A stretch of 64,000 bases of DNA, taken from positions 1 to 64,000 of the forward strand of contig JACRBQ010000063.1 in NCBI GenBank assembly GCA_016213135.1, read 5' to 3'. Of the stretch, positions 54,157 through 62,644 are shown piece by piece. Both the position numbers and the translations under genes were made by a program. A model generated the notes under the pieces. It was not told the DNA's origin, ran no database searches, and saw only the letters and a list, made by a program, of their open reading frames with translations. The first letter of the stretch is position 1; each line of letters begins with the position of its first letter. Origin of the DNA: Chloroflexota bacterium (lineage in GTDB: Bacteria > Chloroflexota > Anaerolineae > Anaerolineales > VGOW01).

Positions 54157-55152
54157 ATGATCTCCATAGTGGAGTCGATGGCCGGGCATCGTGTGGTGGT
54201 GGTCGGCGATGTGTTTCTGGACGAGTACGTGCTGGGCAAGGCCGAGCGCCTCTCGCGCGAAGCGCCGGTGCCGGTGATCGAGTTTCGCGCCCGGCAGCAA
54301 GTGCCCGGCGGCGGCGCCAACCCAACGATGAATTTGGCGGCGCTGGGGGCCACGGCGGCCCAAATCGGGGTGGTGGGCCGCGACGCCGAAGGGGCGGCCC
54401 TGCGGTCGTTGCTGGCGGGCGCGGGCGTGGACGTGGGCGGGTTGACTGTGGATGCCTCGCGGCCCACCATCACCAAAACGCGCATTGTGGCTGAAGGCGA
54501 GTTGCGGTTTCCTCAGCAGTTGGCGCGGGTGGATCGGTACGGACGCGCCCCATTGGCGCCCACCGTCCGGGCTGAGGTCGAAGCGTCACTGCGGCAACTG
54601 GCCGAGACGGCCGCCGCCGAGGCCATCCTGTTTTCCGACTATCGCGCCGGGTTGATCGATCCGCCATTGGTGGCGGCGGCGAGGGCGTTGGCGGCGGCCG
54701 GCCCGCTGCTGTTGACCGCCGATACTCAGGGGGAGCTGGAAAAATATCGCGGCTTCACGCTGCTCAAGTGCAACCGGGGCGAGGCCGAGGCGTTCTGGGG
54801 CCGGCCGTTGCGCTCTGATGACGAGGTGGCTGCGGCGCTGGCCGCGCTGAACGAGCAATTGGAGGTGCAGATGCTGCTGATTACGCGCGGCGCGCGCGGC
54901 CTTTCGGTGGGGGTGAGGGGCGGGGGCTGCCGGCACTTGGCGGCGACGAATGTGTCCGAAGTGTACGATGTGACCGGCGCGGGCGACACGGTGATTGCGG
55001 TGGCGTCGTTGGCCTTGGTGGCCGGGGCCGATGCGTGGACGGCGGCGGCGCTGGCCAATGTGGCCGGCGGGCTGGCGGTGCGGCGAATGGGCAATGCGGC
55101 GGTGTCGCGGCGGGAGTTGAGCGAGGCGCTCGGCGCTGCGGGACTGGGCTGA
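54157..55152 (+). CDS. PfkB-family carbohydrate kinase, RfaE/HldE kinase-domain type
   Basis: The 331-residue ribokinase-like enzyme most resembles the kinase half of HldE, which phosphorylates heptose-7-phosphate at C1 for ADP-heptose synthesis. Features: VVVVGDVFLDEYVLGKAERL, EAPVPV, PGGGANPTMNLAALGA and the catalytic DVTGAGDT near the C-terminus. The nucleotidyltransferase half of HldE is absent, so it could be a stand-alone HldA-type kinase or act on another sugar. The ATG at 54157 is preceded by AGGGAGG; upstream in-frame ATGs lie inside the inverted repeat. The next gene starts 18 bp later. Confidence 0.85.
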   Translation: MISIVESMAGHRVVVVGDVFLDEYVLGKAERLSREAPVPVIEFRARQQVPGGGANPTMNLAALGATAAQIGVVGRDAEGAALRSLLAGAGVDVGGLTVDASRPTITKTRIVAEGELRFPQQLARVDRYGRAPLAPTVRAEVEASLRQLAETAAAEAILFSDYRAGLIDPPLVAAARALAAAGPLLLTADTQGELEKYRGFTLLKCNRGEAEAFWGRPLRSDDEVAAALAALNEQLEVQMLLITRGARGLSVGVRGGGCRHLAATNVSEVYDVTGAGDTVIAVASLALVAGADAWTAAALANVAGGLAVRRMGNAAVSRRELSEALGAAGLG

Positions 55153-55170
55153 TGGCGGGCGGCGACTGCA

Positions 55171-56859
55171 ATGACGGACCCCACCGATAACTGGCATGAC
55201 AAAGAGATGGCTCTGTTCCATGAACTGAGCCATGCTTTTTATTCCGTTTTGGATTTGGAGCCGCTGATCCAAACGGTGCTGGAGAAGATGCTGGACACCC
55301 TCGGCGCGCAGAGCGGGTCGGTGTGGCTGTTCTCCGAGTCGCAAGACCGGCTGGTGTGCCGCTTCCAGAGCGGCCTGGCGTTGCTGGTTGGGGCCACGCT
55401 GGGGGCGGGCGAGGGCATTTCGGGCTGGGTGGCCCAAACACAAACGCCCCTGCTCATAAACGATGTGACTGCCGATCCCCGCTGGGCCTCGCGCATTGAT
55501 GCGGAAAGCCAGTTCACCACGCGCAGCCTCATGTCGGTGCCGCTGATGGTGCGCGGCCAATCGCTGGGCGTGCTCAACCTGAGCAACAAAGCAGACCGCT
55601 CCCTGTTTCGCCAGGACGAATTGGCGATGGTGGAAGTGCTGGCCGGGCTGGCGGCGTTGGCGATTCACAACGTGCAATTGTTCGAGCGTGAGCGCCGCCA
55701 GCGCGAGCAGCAGGCTTTGCTGCAGCGGGTGGGCGATCTGTTGCACGAAACACTGGACCTGGATCGCCTGCTGCAAAGAGTTTTCGAGCAAGTGCCCCGG
55801 ATACTTCAGGCTGAAGCGGCCTCGGTGTGGCTGGTGGACGACCAGTTGGGGATGGTGATGTGCCGCCTGGCCACCGGCATGGCCGCCAGCCAGTTGGAGC
55901 ACATGAGGGTGCCGCTGGGGCAGGGCGTCGTGGGGCTGGCGGCGGCCACCGGCCAAACGGTTCTAATAGCCGATGCCGGGAAAGACCCTCGCGTTTTTCG
56001 GCAGGTGGATCAGAACACGGGGTTTGTGACCCGCTCGCTGCTTACGGTGCCGCTGTTGCGGCGGGGCCGCTGCCTGGGCGCGCTGCAAACGGTGAACAAG
56101 CTTACCGCCGACGGGGCGTTCACCCCCTCCGATCAGGAATTGTTGGAGCGATTGGCCGACAGCGCGGCGTTGGCAATTGAGAACGCCCAGCTCTACACCG
56201 ACCTTGAGTCGAGTTACGAAGGCACGCTGGACGCGCTGGCCGGGGCGCTCGACTTGCGCGACCACGAGACGCAAGGCCATTCGCGCCGCGTGACCGAATA
56301 TACCGTTGAGTTGGCGCGGCAGGCCGGCGTGAACGGCGACGACATGATTCAAGTCCGGCGCGGGGCGCTGCTGCACGATATTGGCAAGATCGGCGTGCCC
56401 GACCGGGTGTTGCTCAAGCCGGGGCCGCTGGACGATGAAGAGCGCGCCGAGATGCGGCGGCATCCACTGCTGGGGTATGAAATGCTGGTGGGCATTCCTT
56501 TTTTGACTCGGGCGGCGGAAATTGTGCTGGCGCACCAGGAGCGGTACGACGGCGAGGGGTATCCCTGCAGGCTCAAAGGCGAGGACATTCCGTTGGGGGC
56601 GCGGCTGTTTGCCGTGGCCGATACGTTCGATGCCATCACCTCCGACCGGCCCTACCGGGCAGGGCGGCCCTATGAGGTTGCTGCCGCAGAAATAAAAAAA
56701 GAATCGGGCAAACAATTCGATCCGCTGGCTGTAGAGATATTCCAATCCGTTTCACCGGAAAAGTGGCAGGCCATTCGCAGTGAAGTAAACGAACTGGTGG
56801 AACAGCGGCGGCTGGCCATGCAATCGCTGGCCCGGGCGCTGGTGGGAGAGCAAAAGTAA
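55171..56859 (+). CDS. GAF-GAF-HD-GYP signalling protein
   Basis: A probable cyclic-di-GMP phosphodiesterase under sensory control. The 562-residue protein has two GAF domains (about 20-165 and 190-340) with near-parallel motifs (GISGWVAQTQTPLLINDVTA and GVVGLAAATGQTVLIADAGK), a short coiled-coil, then HD-GYP (about 355-540): ETQGHSRRVTEYTVELARQA, LLHDIGKIGVPDRVLLKPGP, HQERYDGEGYPCRLKGEDIP. Catalytic HD and the GYP motif are intact. No membrane helices, so it is cytosolic. Its stop overlaps the next start (TAATG). Confidence 0.93.
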   Translation: MTDPTDNWHDKEMALFHELSHAFYSVLDLEPLIQTVLEKMLDTLGAQSGSVWLFSESQDRLVCRFQSGLALLVGATLGAGEGISGWVAQTQTPLLINDVTADPRWASRIDAESQFTTRSLMSVPLMVRGQSLGVLNLSNKADRSLFRQDELAMVEVLAGLAALAIHNVQLFERERRQREQQALLQRVGDLLHETLDLDRLLQRVFEQVPRILQAEAASVWLVDDQLGMVMCRLATGMAASQLEHMRVPLGQGVVGLAAATGQTVLIADAGKDPRVFRQVDQNTGFVTRSLLTVPLLRRGRCLGALQTVNKLTADGAFTPSDQELLERLADSAALAIENAQLYTDLESSYEGTLDALAGALDLRDHETQGHSRRVTEYTVELARQAGVNGDDMIQVRRGALLHDIGKIGVPDRVLLKPGPLDDEERAEMRRHPLLGYEMLVGIPFLTRAAEIVLAHQERYDGEGYPCRLKGEDIPLGARLFAVADTFDAITSDRPYRAGRPYEVAAAEIKKESGKQFDPLAVEIFQSVSPEKWQAIRSEVNELVEQRRLAMQSLARALVGEQK

Positions 56860-58043
56860 TGCGCGCGATGTATGCAACGTCAGGCGGGCCGGGCGTGTGG
56901 CCGGCGCGGATTGCTTGCGGCTTGTTCGTGGCCGCGCTGGTCGCCGGGTGTGTCGGCGGCAAACAACCGGCCGCTCCGGCCATTACCCCACTGCCGGTGC
57001 CCACCCCGCTCACGGCGTTCACTCCGGCGTTCCCGCAAAAGATCGTCCAGTTGGCGTGGTTTTACAAACCGCCCGAGGACAGCAACCTGGCGACGCTGGC
57101 GCAATACTTCAACGTGTTTGTGCTGACCAAAAACGACGAAGCGGCGCGCGATGCGTTGAAGGCGCAGGGTGTGGCCGCGCCGATGCTGCAATATTTTGCC
57201 TTCGACGCCATTCAGGACCCCGGCAACTGCGCCGACCGCCCGTGGGGCAACCAGGTGGCTTACGAAGCGGGCGACTTCTGCCAGATTAGCGAGCAGCACC
57301 CGGACTGGTTTATGCTGGATAGCGCCGGCCGGCGCATCGTGCACGAAGGCAACGCCTTCATGGATCCCGGCAACGCCGGGTGGCGGGAGTTCTTTTTGCA
57401 GCGCGTGCGCCAAAGCCAGCAGGAGCAGGGATGGGACGGCGTGTTTCTGGATAACGTCGAAGCCAGCCTCTACAAACGCCAAACGCGCGGCATGCCCGGT
57501 CCCTATCTCGACGACGCCGGCTATCAGGCCGCCATCGAGGGCTTCCTGCAATACCTCTACATCAACTACTTTCAGCCGCAGCGCCGGCCCTTGTTCGCCA
57601 ACGTCATCGCCATTCAGGATCAGCAGGAGGCCTACTTCCGCTACCTGCGCTATTTGGATGGCGCCATGGAGGAGGGCTTTGGCGTGGATTTTTACAACGG
57701 CTTTTTGAGCGACAGCGATTGGCTGGAGCAGATGAGCCGCTTCGAGCAAACGCAACGGCTGGGCAAGCGGCTCATACTGGTATCCAATGGCACGCGGCTC
57801 GACGCCGAGCGCGAGTTGTATGCCTTTGCCTCGTATCTGCTCATTGCCAACGGCGGCGCGTCGTTCCGCTATTCCAACAACCGGTCGTACGAGCAGGCCT
57901 GGCTCTACGACAACTACTTCTCCGACCTCGGCGACCCGACCGGGCAGCGCTATTTTGACGGCCAGGTGTGGCGGCGCGACTTTGCCGGGGGCGCGGTGAC
58001 CGTGGATCTAAAAACCCATACGGCCACCATCACCACGCCCTGA
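56859..58043 (+). CDS. Glycoside-hydrolase-like (GHL15-type) lipoprotein
   Basis: The 394-residue protein has a signal peptide with lipobox LVAGC, a short Pro/Thr tether, and a TIM-barrel-like domain resembling hypothetical glycosyl hydrolase family 15. Visible features: KIVQLAWFYKPPEDSNLATL, the barrel strand GWDGVFLDNVEASLYKRQ with candidate acidic residues, YLDGAMEEGFGVDF and RLILVSNGTR. The substrate is unknown; an exopolysaccharide is plausible given the cluster that follows on the other strand. It is translationally coupled to the HD-GYP gene and converges on the methyltransferase gene with a 15-bp gap. Confidence 0.75.
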   Translation: MRAMYATSGGPGVWPARIACGLFVAALVAGCVGGKQPAAPAITPLPVPTPLTAFTPAFPQKIVQLAWFYKPPEDSNLATLAQYFNVFVLTKNDEAARDALKAQGVAAPMLQYFAFDAIQDPGNCADRPWGNQVAYEAGDFCQISEQHPDWFMLDSAGRRIVHEGNAFMDPGNAGWREFFLQRVRQSQQEQGWDGVFLDNVEASLYKRQTRGMPGPYLDDAGYQAAIEGFLQYLYINYFQPQRRPLFANVIAIQDQQEAYFRYLRYLDGAMEEGFGVDFYNGFLSDSDWLEQMSRFEQTQRLGKRLILVSNGTRLDAERELYAFASYLLIANGGASFRYSNNRSYEQAWLYDNYFSDLGDPTGQRYFDGQVWRRDFAGGAVTVDLKTHTATITTP

Positions 58044-58058
58044 CCCGCTCGCCATCCC

Positions 58059-58964
58059 TCACTGTGGCTTCACCGCATGGGCCAGCAACAGCGACCCGAA
58101 TCGCAAACTGAGCGCGGGCACTTTCTCCAACAGATGATCCACCGCATACCCCGCCCGGCCTGACCGCCGCATCTTGTACATGCCGCGCAGGTAATGGCGA
58201 ATGCCGGTAATCTCCTTCACCTCGAAGCCCTGCAAGTCGGCGCGCAGTTCGGCGGCGTTGTAGCAGTGATAGAACACGCCCGAGTTGTGATAGCCCTCGG
58301 CCGGTTCGCCCTTCCGCCGTCTGGCCTCGTCGAAGTTGTACGCGGTGAGCACCAGCGCGCCGCCGGGTTTCAACAGCTCCAGCAGTCTGCGCACAAAGGC
58401 GCGGCGCAGGTCGGGCGTGGGCAAATGCTCCAGCACTTGCGTGCTGAGGATTTTGGTGAAGGTGGCGGGGCGCAGCGGCAAGTGGTTGGCGTCGGCCACG
58501 GCCAGTTCCACCCGGTCGCCGGGGCCGGTGTGGGCGCGCAGGGTGCGCAAGCGGGCAAATGAAAAATCGGCGGCCACCACTTCCGCGCCGGTGTCCAGCG
58601 CCCGGCGAGTGATGCGCCCAAAGCCGCACCCGGCGTCCAGCATGAGGTCGTGCGGGCTGAGTTGCAGGCGGGCCAGCACCGCTTCGGCTTCCACCTGCGA
58701 TTCGTACACTTGTTGAAACTCGGCCGGCCAATCCAATTCCTGCTCGCGCGATTCCAATTCCATCCGTTTGATGCGCCCGCTCTCATCCTCCTCCAGCAGC
58801 AAAAAATCGGGGATGCCGTCGCGGATGGGGTAGGCGCTGCCGCAGCGGGGGCAGGCCAGGGCGCCCGCGCGGATGTCGGCGGCCGGGGCTTCGGGCGCGC
58901 TGAGGGTGAGAGGAAAGTGCCCGTCGCGAGGGCAAGCCCACAGAGGAAGAGAATCGGCACGCAT
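58059..58964 (-). CDS. SAM-dependent methyltransferase with Trm112-like N-terminus
   Basis: The 301-residue protein starts at the ATG at 58964, preceded by AAAGGAG on the minus strand; a longer open frame upstream overlaps the next gene. The N-terminal zinc-ribbon-like part (LWACPRDGHF, LACPRCGSAYPIRDGIPDFL) resembles Trm112/YcaR. A class I methyltransferase domain (about 85-250) has motif I LMLDAGCGFGRITRRAL, VVAADFS and TKILSTQVLEHLP. The substrate is likely a sugar or lipid intermediate given its place in a polysaccharide cluster, but this is inferred. Confidence 0.88.
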   Translation of the reverse strand: MRADSLPLWACPRDGHFPLTLSAPEAPAADIRAGALACPRCGSAYPIRDGIPDFLLLEEDESGRIKRMELESREQELDWPAEFQQVYESQVEAEAVLARLQLSPHDLMLDAGCGFGRITRRALDTGAEVVAADFSFARLRTLRAHTGPGDRVELAVADANHLPLRPATFTKILSTQVLEHLPTPDLRRAFVRRLLELLKPGGALVLTAYNFDEARRRKGEPAEGYHNSGVFYHCYNAAELRADLQGFEVKEITGIRHYLRGMYKMRRSGRAGYAVDHLLEKVPALSLRFGSLLLAHAVKPQ

Positions 58965-58987
58965 GAGGGTGGCTCCTTTTGGTTGTG

Positions 58988-60130
58988 TCAGCGGCGGCGC
59001 ACGAATCGTTTGAGGGCGGCGGTCCATTGGGGCGGCAGCCGGCGTTTGGCCCAGCCCCCCGCGCGCGCGGGAATTTGCCGCCGCGCCCACGCCAGTTGAC
59101 CGCGCAGATGCGGGCCGGGCAGTTGCAGTTGCCAGTTGGCGCGGCTGTGCGTGGTCCAGTGAGTCTTGTAGGCCTCGTCACCCTGCAAAAAATCAAACTC
59201 CGTTGCGCCCTCGGCAATGGACTGCTCGATAGCGTAGGCCAACGTTTGAATGCCCACACTGTACTTGCCCCAGCGGTCGTCGTACCCGGCGATGTAGTAT
59301 TGCACGCGCCGGCCCGTGCGGTAGCACAGATATACTGCGGCATAGGCATTTTCGATTTGCAGAAAATATAGCCGCAGGCGATCCCGCGCCAGCGCCGCCA
59401 ACGCCGTTGCGCGGTGGAAATTGGTGAACTGCGCTCCGGCAAACGCGCCCGGCTGGCCGCGCTCCGCCCAGCGTTCCTGGTGCAGGTTAACCAGCGCCTC
59501 GAAGGTGGGGTCGAATTCGTCCGCCGTGCGCACCAGCCCAAACCGCGCCGAGGGAAAGTCTTGCGAGAGATAGTTCCGGCTGAGACGCAGTTGTTTGCGC
59601 GTTTTGCCGCCGCGCGATTGCACGAAAGCCTCGAAGGAAGCGGGCAGCACGGCGTAGGGGCATTGGGCCTTGGCCGCGGCCACCGCGCCGGGGCGTTGGG
59701 CCAGCGCGGCCAGCGTGGGCGAGCCTTCGGGCAGTGTGTCAAAGTCCAGCACGTCCCACCGGGCGTTGTGCCGCCAAACGTAATCGCACAACAGCGGCGT
59801 CAGTTCGGCGCGGGATTGAGGCTCGGCGATGAAATCGAGATGGTTGGGCACAACGCTGCCCGCGCCCACAAAAGCCAGCCGCCGCGCCCGTTCGATCATC
59901 AGCGGGGCCGCGCCCGCCAGCCTGCCGCTCCGCCGCGCGGCCACCACCCACACCTGCCGCCCCTCGCCATAAACGCGCCACCACTCGCGCAGCCACAGGT
60001 GCGACAAAAAAATGTTGTCGGTGTGGGCGGCCTCCAACAGCGCCTCCCACTCCACCGCCAGCGCCTCAAACTGCTGCAGAGTGGTGATGCTCTCGAACTG
60101 CCAGTCGCCTATTGTTTGAGTTGTGTCCAC
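58988..60130 (-). CDS. FemAB/CelD-like GNAT acyltransferase
   Basis: The 380-residue protein has the double GNAT-like fold of the BcsL/CelD/FemAB group, with phrases LSHLWLREWWRVYGEGR, RLAFVGAGSVVPNHLDFI, GKTRKQLRLSRNYLSQDF and EGATEFDFLQGDEAYKTHW. Such proteins occur in exopolysaccharide and cellulose clusters, where they probably acylate sugars. The GTG start at 60130 overlaps the deacetylase gene by 22 bp, suggesting coupling. Cytosolic; no signal peptide is seen. Confidence 0.85.
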   Translation of the reverse strand: MDTTQTIGDWQFESITTLQQFEALAVEWEALLEAAHTDNIFLSHLWLREWWRVYGEGRQVWVVAARRSGRLAGAAPLMIERARRLAFVGAGSVVPNHLDFIAEPQSRAELTPLLCDYVWRHNARWDVLDFDTLPEGSPTLAALAQRPGAVAAAKAQCPYAVLPASFEAFVQSRGGKTRKQLRLSRNYLSQDFPSARFGLVRTADEFDPTFEALVNLHQERWAERGQPGAFAGAQFTNFHRATALAALARDRLRLYFLQIENAYAAVYLCYRTGRRVQYYIAGYDDRWGKYSVGIQTLAYAIEQSIAEGATEFDFLQGDEAYKTHWTTHSRANWQLQLPGPHLRGQLAWARRQIPARAGGWAKRRLPPQWTAALKRFVRRR

Positions 60131-61134
60131 TTCTGATGAATGGGCGTGAGGAACAAATGAAACTGCTCCAATGTGTATCGGCGCGAGACGAGCACTCGCG
60201 GCAACTGCAGCGACAGGTCGCGCTTGAGGTAAGCGCAGCGGTTGGTCATCGTAAAGGCCGCCACAAACCCTTCTTCCCGCAAGAGCAGCGGCAACTCGGC
60301 ATTCAATGCATTGGGCCGGCCGTCGGGATAAGCAAGGATGGGCAGAGCGCTGCCGATTTCACGCTCGATGAGCGATTGCGATTGGCGTATTTCGCGCCGT
60401 GCCTGTTCGAGTGGAATATGGGCCAGGATGGGATGGGTGTGACTGTGCGCGGCGATGGTGGCACCCTGCCGCGCCAGCGCCCGCAGCTCATCCCAATCGA
60501 GGGTGGCGCGTTCGCCTGACCCCGAACCGGGAGCCAGGTCCTCGCACAACGCTTCGACTTCGGCCCGCCCCTGCTCGAACGACGGATGCCGGCGCACGTA
60601 ATCGGCGAGGACGTTGAAGGCGGCGGCGCGCTCGGCGGGGGCGTGCAGCGGCAAGCGGCCCACCGGCGATTCGGTTTCGGGCGCGGCGGTGGCTTCCAGC
60701 GCGAGGAACAGGCGATCCCACCAGAAGCGGCCTTCCCCCACGAAGGCTGTGGGCACAAACAGCACCGGGCGGATGCCGTGTCGCTGGGCGATGGGGAAAA
60801 TGGTGTCTTTGAAATCGCGGTAGCCGTCGTCCACGGTGACCAGCACCGCATCGGCGGGCAGGGGGGCCGGGCGGGCTATGGCGTTCACCACATCTTCGGC
60901 GGTGACAGGGTGGTAGTGCCGGGCGATGAGGCGCATTTGAGCTTCGAACTGCGCCGGCGTGGCCGATACGAGATTCATGCCAACCGGCGGCTTCCGATTG
61001 GGATCGTCCACGCGGTGGTAAACGAGAACATACAGCGGGTTGTCGCCGCCGCGCCCGATGGTCTGCAAGGCGCGAATAACTCCGGAGGCTTCTGCCGCAC
61101 GGCGCCCCCAATTCTTTATCCGTGGGAAGGTCAT
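60109..61134 (-). CDS. Polysaccharide deacetylase (NodB homology domain)
   Basis: Removes acetyl groups from N-acetylhexosamine polymers. The ATG at 61134 (MTFPRIKNWGRRA) is preferred; the open frame continues upstream only over the flippase gene. The 341-residue product has LYVLVYHRVDDPNRKPPVG, the catalytic and metal Asp pair in VLVTVDDGYRDFKDTIFPIA, and the metal His motif AAHSHTHPILAHIP. No signal peptide is evident, so it may act at the cytoplasmic face or be exported otherwise. It lies 4 bp after the flippase and overlaps the acyltransferase. Confidence 0.93.
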   Translation of the reverse strand: MTFPRIKNWGRRAAEASGVIRALQTIGRGGDNPLYVLVYHRVDDPNRKPPVGMNLVSATPAQFEAQMRLIARHYHPVTAEDVVNAIARPAPLPADAVLVTVDDGYRDFKDTIFPIAQRHGIRPVLFVPTAFVGEGRFWWDRLFLALEATAAPETESPVGRLPLHAPAERAAAFNVLADYVRRHPSFEQGRAEVEALCEDLAPGSGSGERATLDWDELRALARQGATIAAHSHTHPILAHIPLEQARREIRQSQSLIEREIGSALPILAYPDGRPNALNAELPLLLREEGFVAAFTMTNRCAYLKRDLSLQLPRVLVSRRYTLEQFHLFLTPIHQKWTQLKQ

Positions 61135-61138
61135 AAGC

Positions 61139-62641
61139 TTATCTGTCTGCTGCGGGGCGGGGGATAATCTGCCGAACGAGTTGAATGGCGGTGAGTATAA
61201 CAGGGCGGTTGATAATCCACGACAAGGCGAGGTAAGCGGCTGCGCCGGTGGCGATGAGGGCGATGAGTTGGGCTGCGCCGGGGGCAGGGTGGATGAGCGC
61301 GCCCACGGCCCACATGGCGGCGGCCATGCCGCCCGCGCCGGCAACCGGGCCGGAGATGGCGGCCAGCACCCGCCACGGCGGCACGCCGAGCAGCCGCCAT
61401 ACCACGGCAACATCAATCAGAAAATTTATGACGGCCACAGAGACGTGAGCGCCGGCCACGCCCACGATTCCAAAGGCCGAGCCGATCCACAGCGCAATGA
61501 CGGTGATGACCAGGGTGAAAACGCCGATTTTGTTCAGAATGTCGGGCCGGCCCACTGCCTTGTAAACGTCGCCGAAGTTGTAGGTGAGGGCGCGGATGGC
61601 GGCGTAGATGGAAAGCAATTGCATCACCGGGATGGTGGCGGCCCATTTGTCGGTGTAAAACAGGTGAATGAAGGTGTCGCTGACAAGGGCCAGCCCCACG
61701 CCCGCCGGGACGGCGACCAGGGCAATGAACTGCATGGTTTTCAGCAGGCTGCGCCGCAGTCCGTCGCGGTCGCCCTGCATTTTGGAATACACGGGAAAGA
61801 CCACGCCCGAAACGACGGAGACGATGTTGACGATGAGCAGCTCGGGCATGCGAAAGCCCATGGTGTAGTAGCCGAGCGATTCTTTTCCCAGCCGCTTGCC
61901 CACGATGAGGTAATCCACGTTGACTTCGATGTTGCCGATGAAGTTGAGGAGGATGATGTGGCCGCCAAAGCCGAGGATGTCGCGCATGACGCGCCGGTTC
62001 CAGGCGCGGGTGACTCTCCACGGGCTGATGAGGACGAGCGCGATGTTGGAGGCCAGTGTCCCTATGACCACGCCCCACACCAGCGACCATGCGCCCGCCC
62101 CGGCCAGGGCCAATCCAATGGATACCGCGCCCTTCACCAGTGCTTGAGTCACTACCGGGACCATCCGTTGTCGAAAGCGAAGGTTTTTGACGAGCAGGGC
62201 ATCGTTGACGGCGGTGAGGCCGGTGATGACGTAGGTGGAGGCCAGCAAGGGCAGCATGATGCCCACTTGCGGCTCTTTGAAGAAGGCAACGGCCAGCGGG
62301 GCGAGGAGCAGCGAGATGAGGAACAGCGCCACGCCGGATCCGGTGGAGATGACGAAAGTGGCATTGGCCGCTTCTTCGGGGTCGTCTCGGCGCTGGATGA
62401 AGGCAGCGCCCACGCCGAAGGTGTGCACGGTGCCGAGGTATTCGGTGACGAGCGAGGCCAGCCCCACCAGCCCAAAATCGGCGGGGGTGAGCAGGCGGCC
62501 CAGGATGACGGTGCTGACGAATACCAGCCCCTTGGCCCCGGCATAAGCAAGATAGGCCCAAAAGACACCCCGCCCGATCCGGGGCGCCAGTTTTGTGTCC
62601 GGCGCAGGATCAGGCGGGGTGGCGGGTGGCGAGAGGGTCAT
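61139..62641 (-). CDS. Wzx-type oligosaccharide flippase
   Basis: A polysaccharide-transporter (PST/MATE-like) membrane protein that flips lipid-linked repeat units. The 500-residue protein has about 12 to 14 helices; recognisable segments are IGRGVFWAYLAYAGAKGLVF, ILGRLLTPADFGLVGLASLV, VNVDYLIVGKRLGKESLGYY and GVVFPVYSKMQGDRDGLRRS. Its presence with a deacetylase and acyltransferase points to a surface or exopolysaccharide made by the Wzx route. It starts 3 bp after the BcsB-like gene. Confidence 0.93.
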   Translation of the reverse strand: MTLSPPATPPDPAPDTKLAPRIGRGVFWAYLAYAGAKGLVFVSTVILGRLLTPADFGLVGLASLVTEYLGTVHTFGVGAAFIQRRDDPEEAANATFVISTGSGVALFLISLLLAPLAVAFFKEPQVGIMLPLLASTYVITGLTAVNDALLVKNLRFRQRMVPVVTQALVKGAVSIGLALAGAGAWSLVWGVVIGTLASNIALVLISPWRVTRAWNRRVMRDILGFGGHIILLNFIGNIEVNVDYLIVGKRLGKESLGYYTMGFRMPELLIVNIVSVVSGVVFPVYSKMQGDRDGLRRSLLKTMQFIALVAVPAGVGLALVSDTFIHLFYTDKWAATIPVMQLLSIYAAIRALTYNFGDVYKAVGRPDILNKIGVFTLVITVIALWIGSAFGIVGVAGAHVSVAVINFLIDVAVVWRLLGVPPWRVLAAISGPVAGAGGMAAAMWAVGALIHPAPGAAQLIALIATGAAAYLALSWIINRPVILTAIQLVRQIIPRPAADR

Positions 62642-62644
62642 TCG

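Noticed and set aside
61134-61416. N-terminal extension of the polysaccharide deacetylase
   Set aside because: The extra open frame is Pro/Ser/Ala-rich, overlaps the flippase gene in another frame and matches nothing; the ATG at 61134 fits the family.
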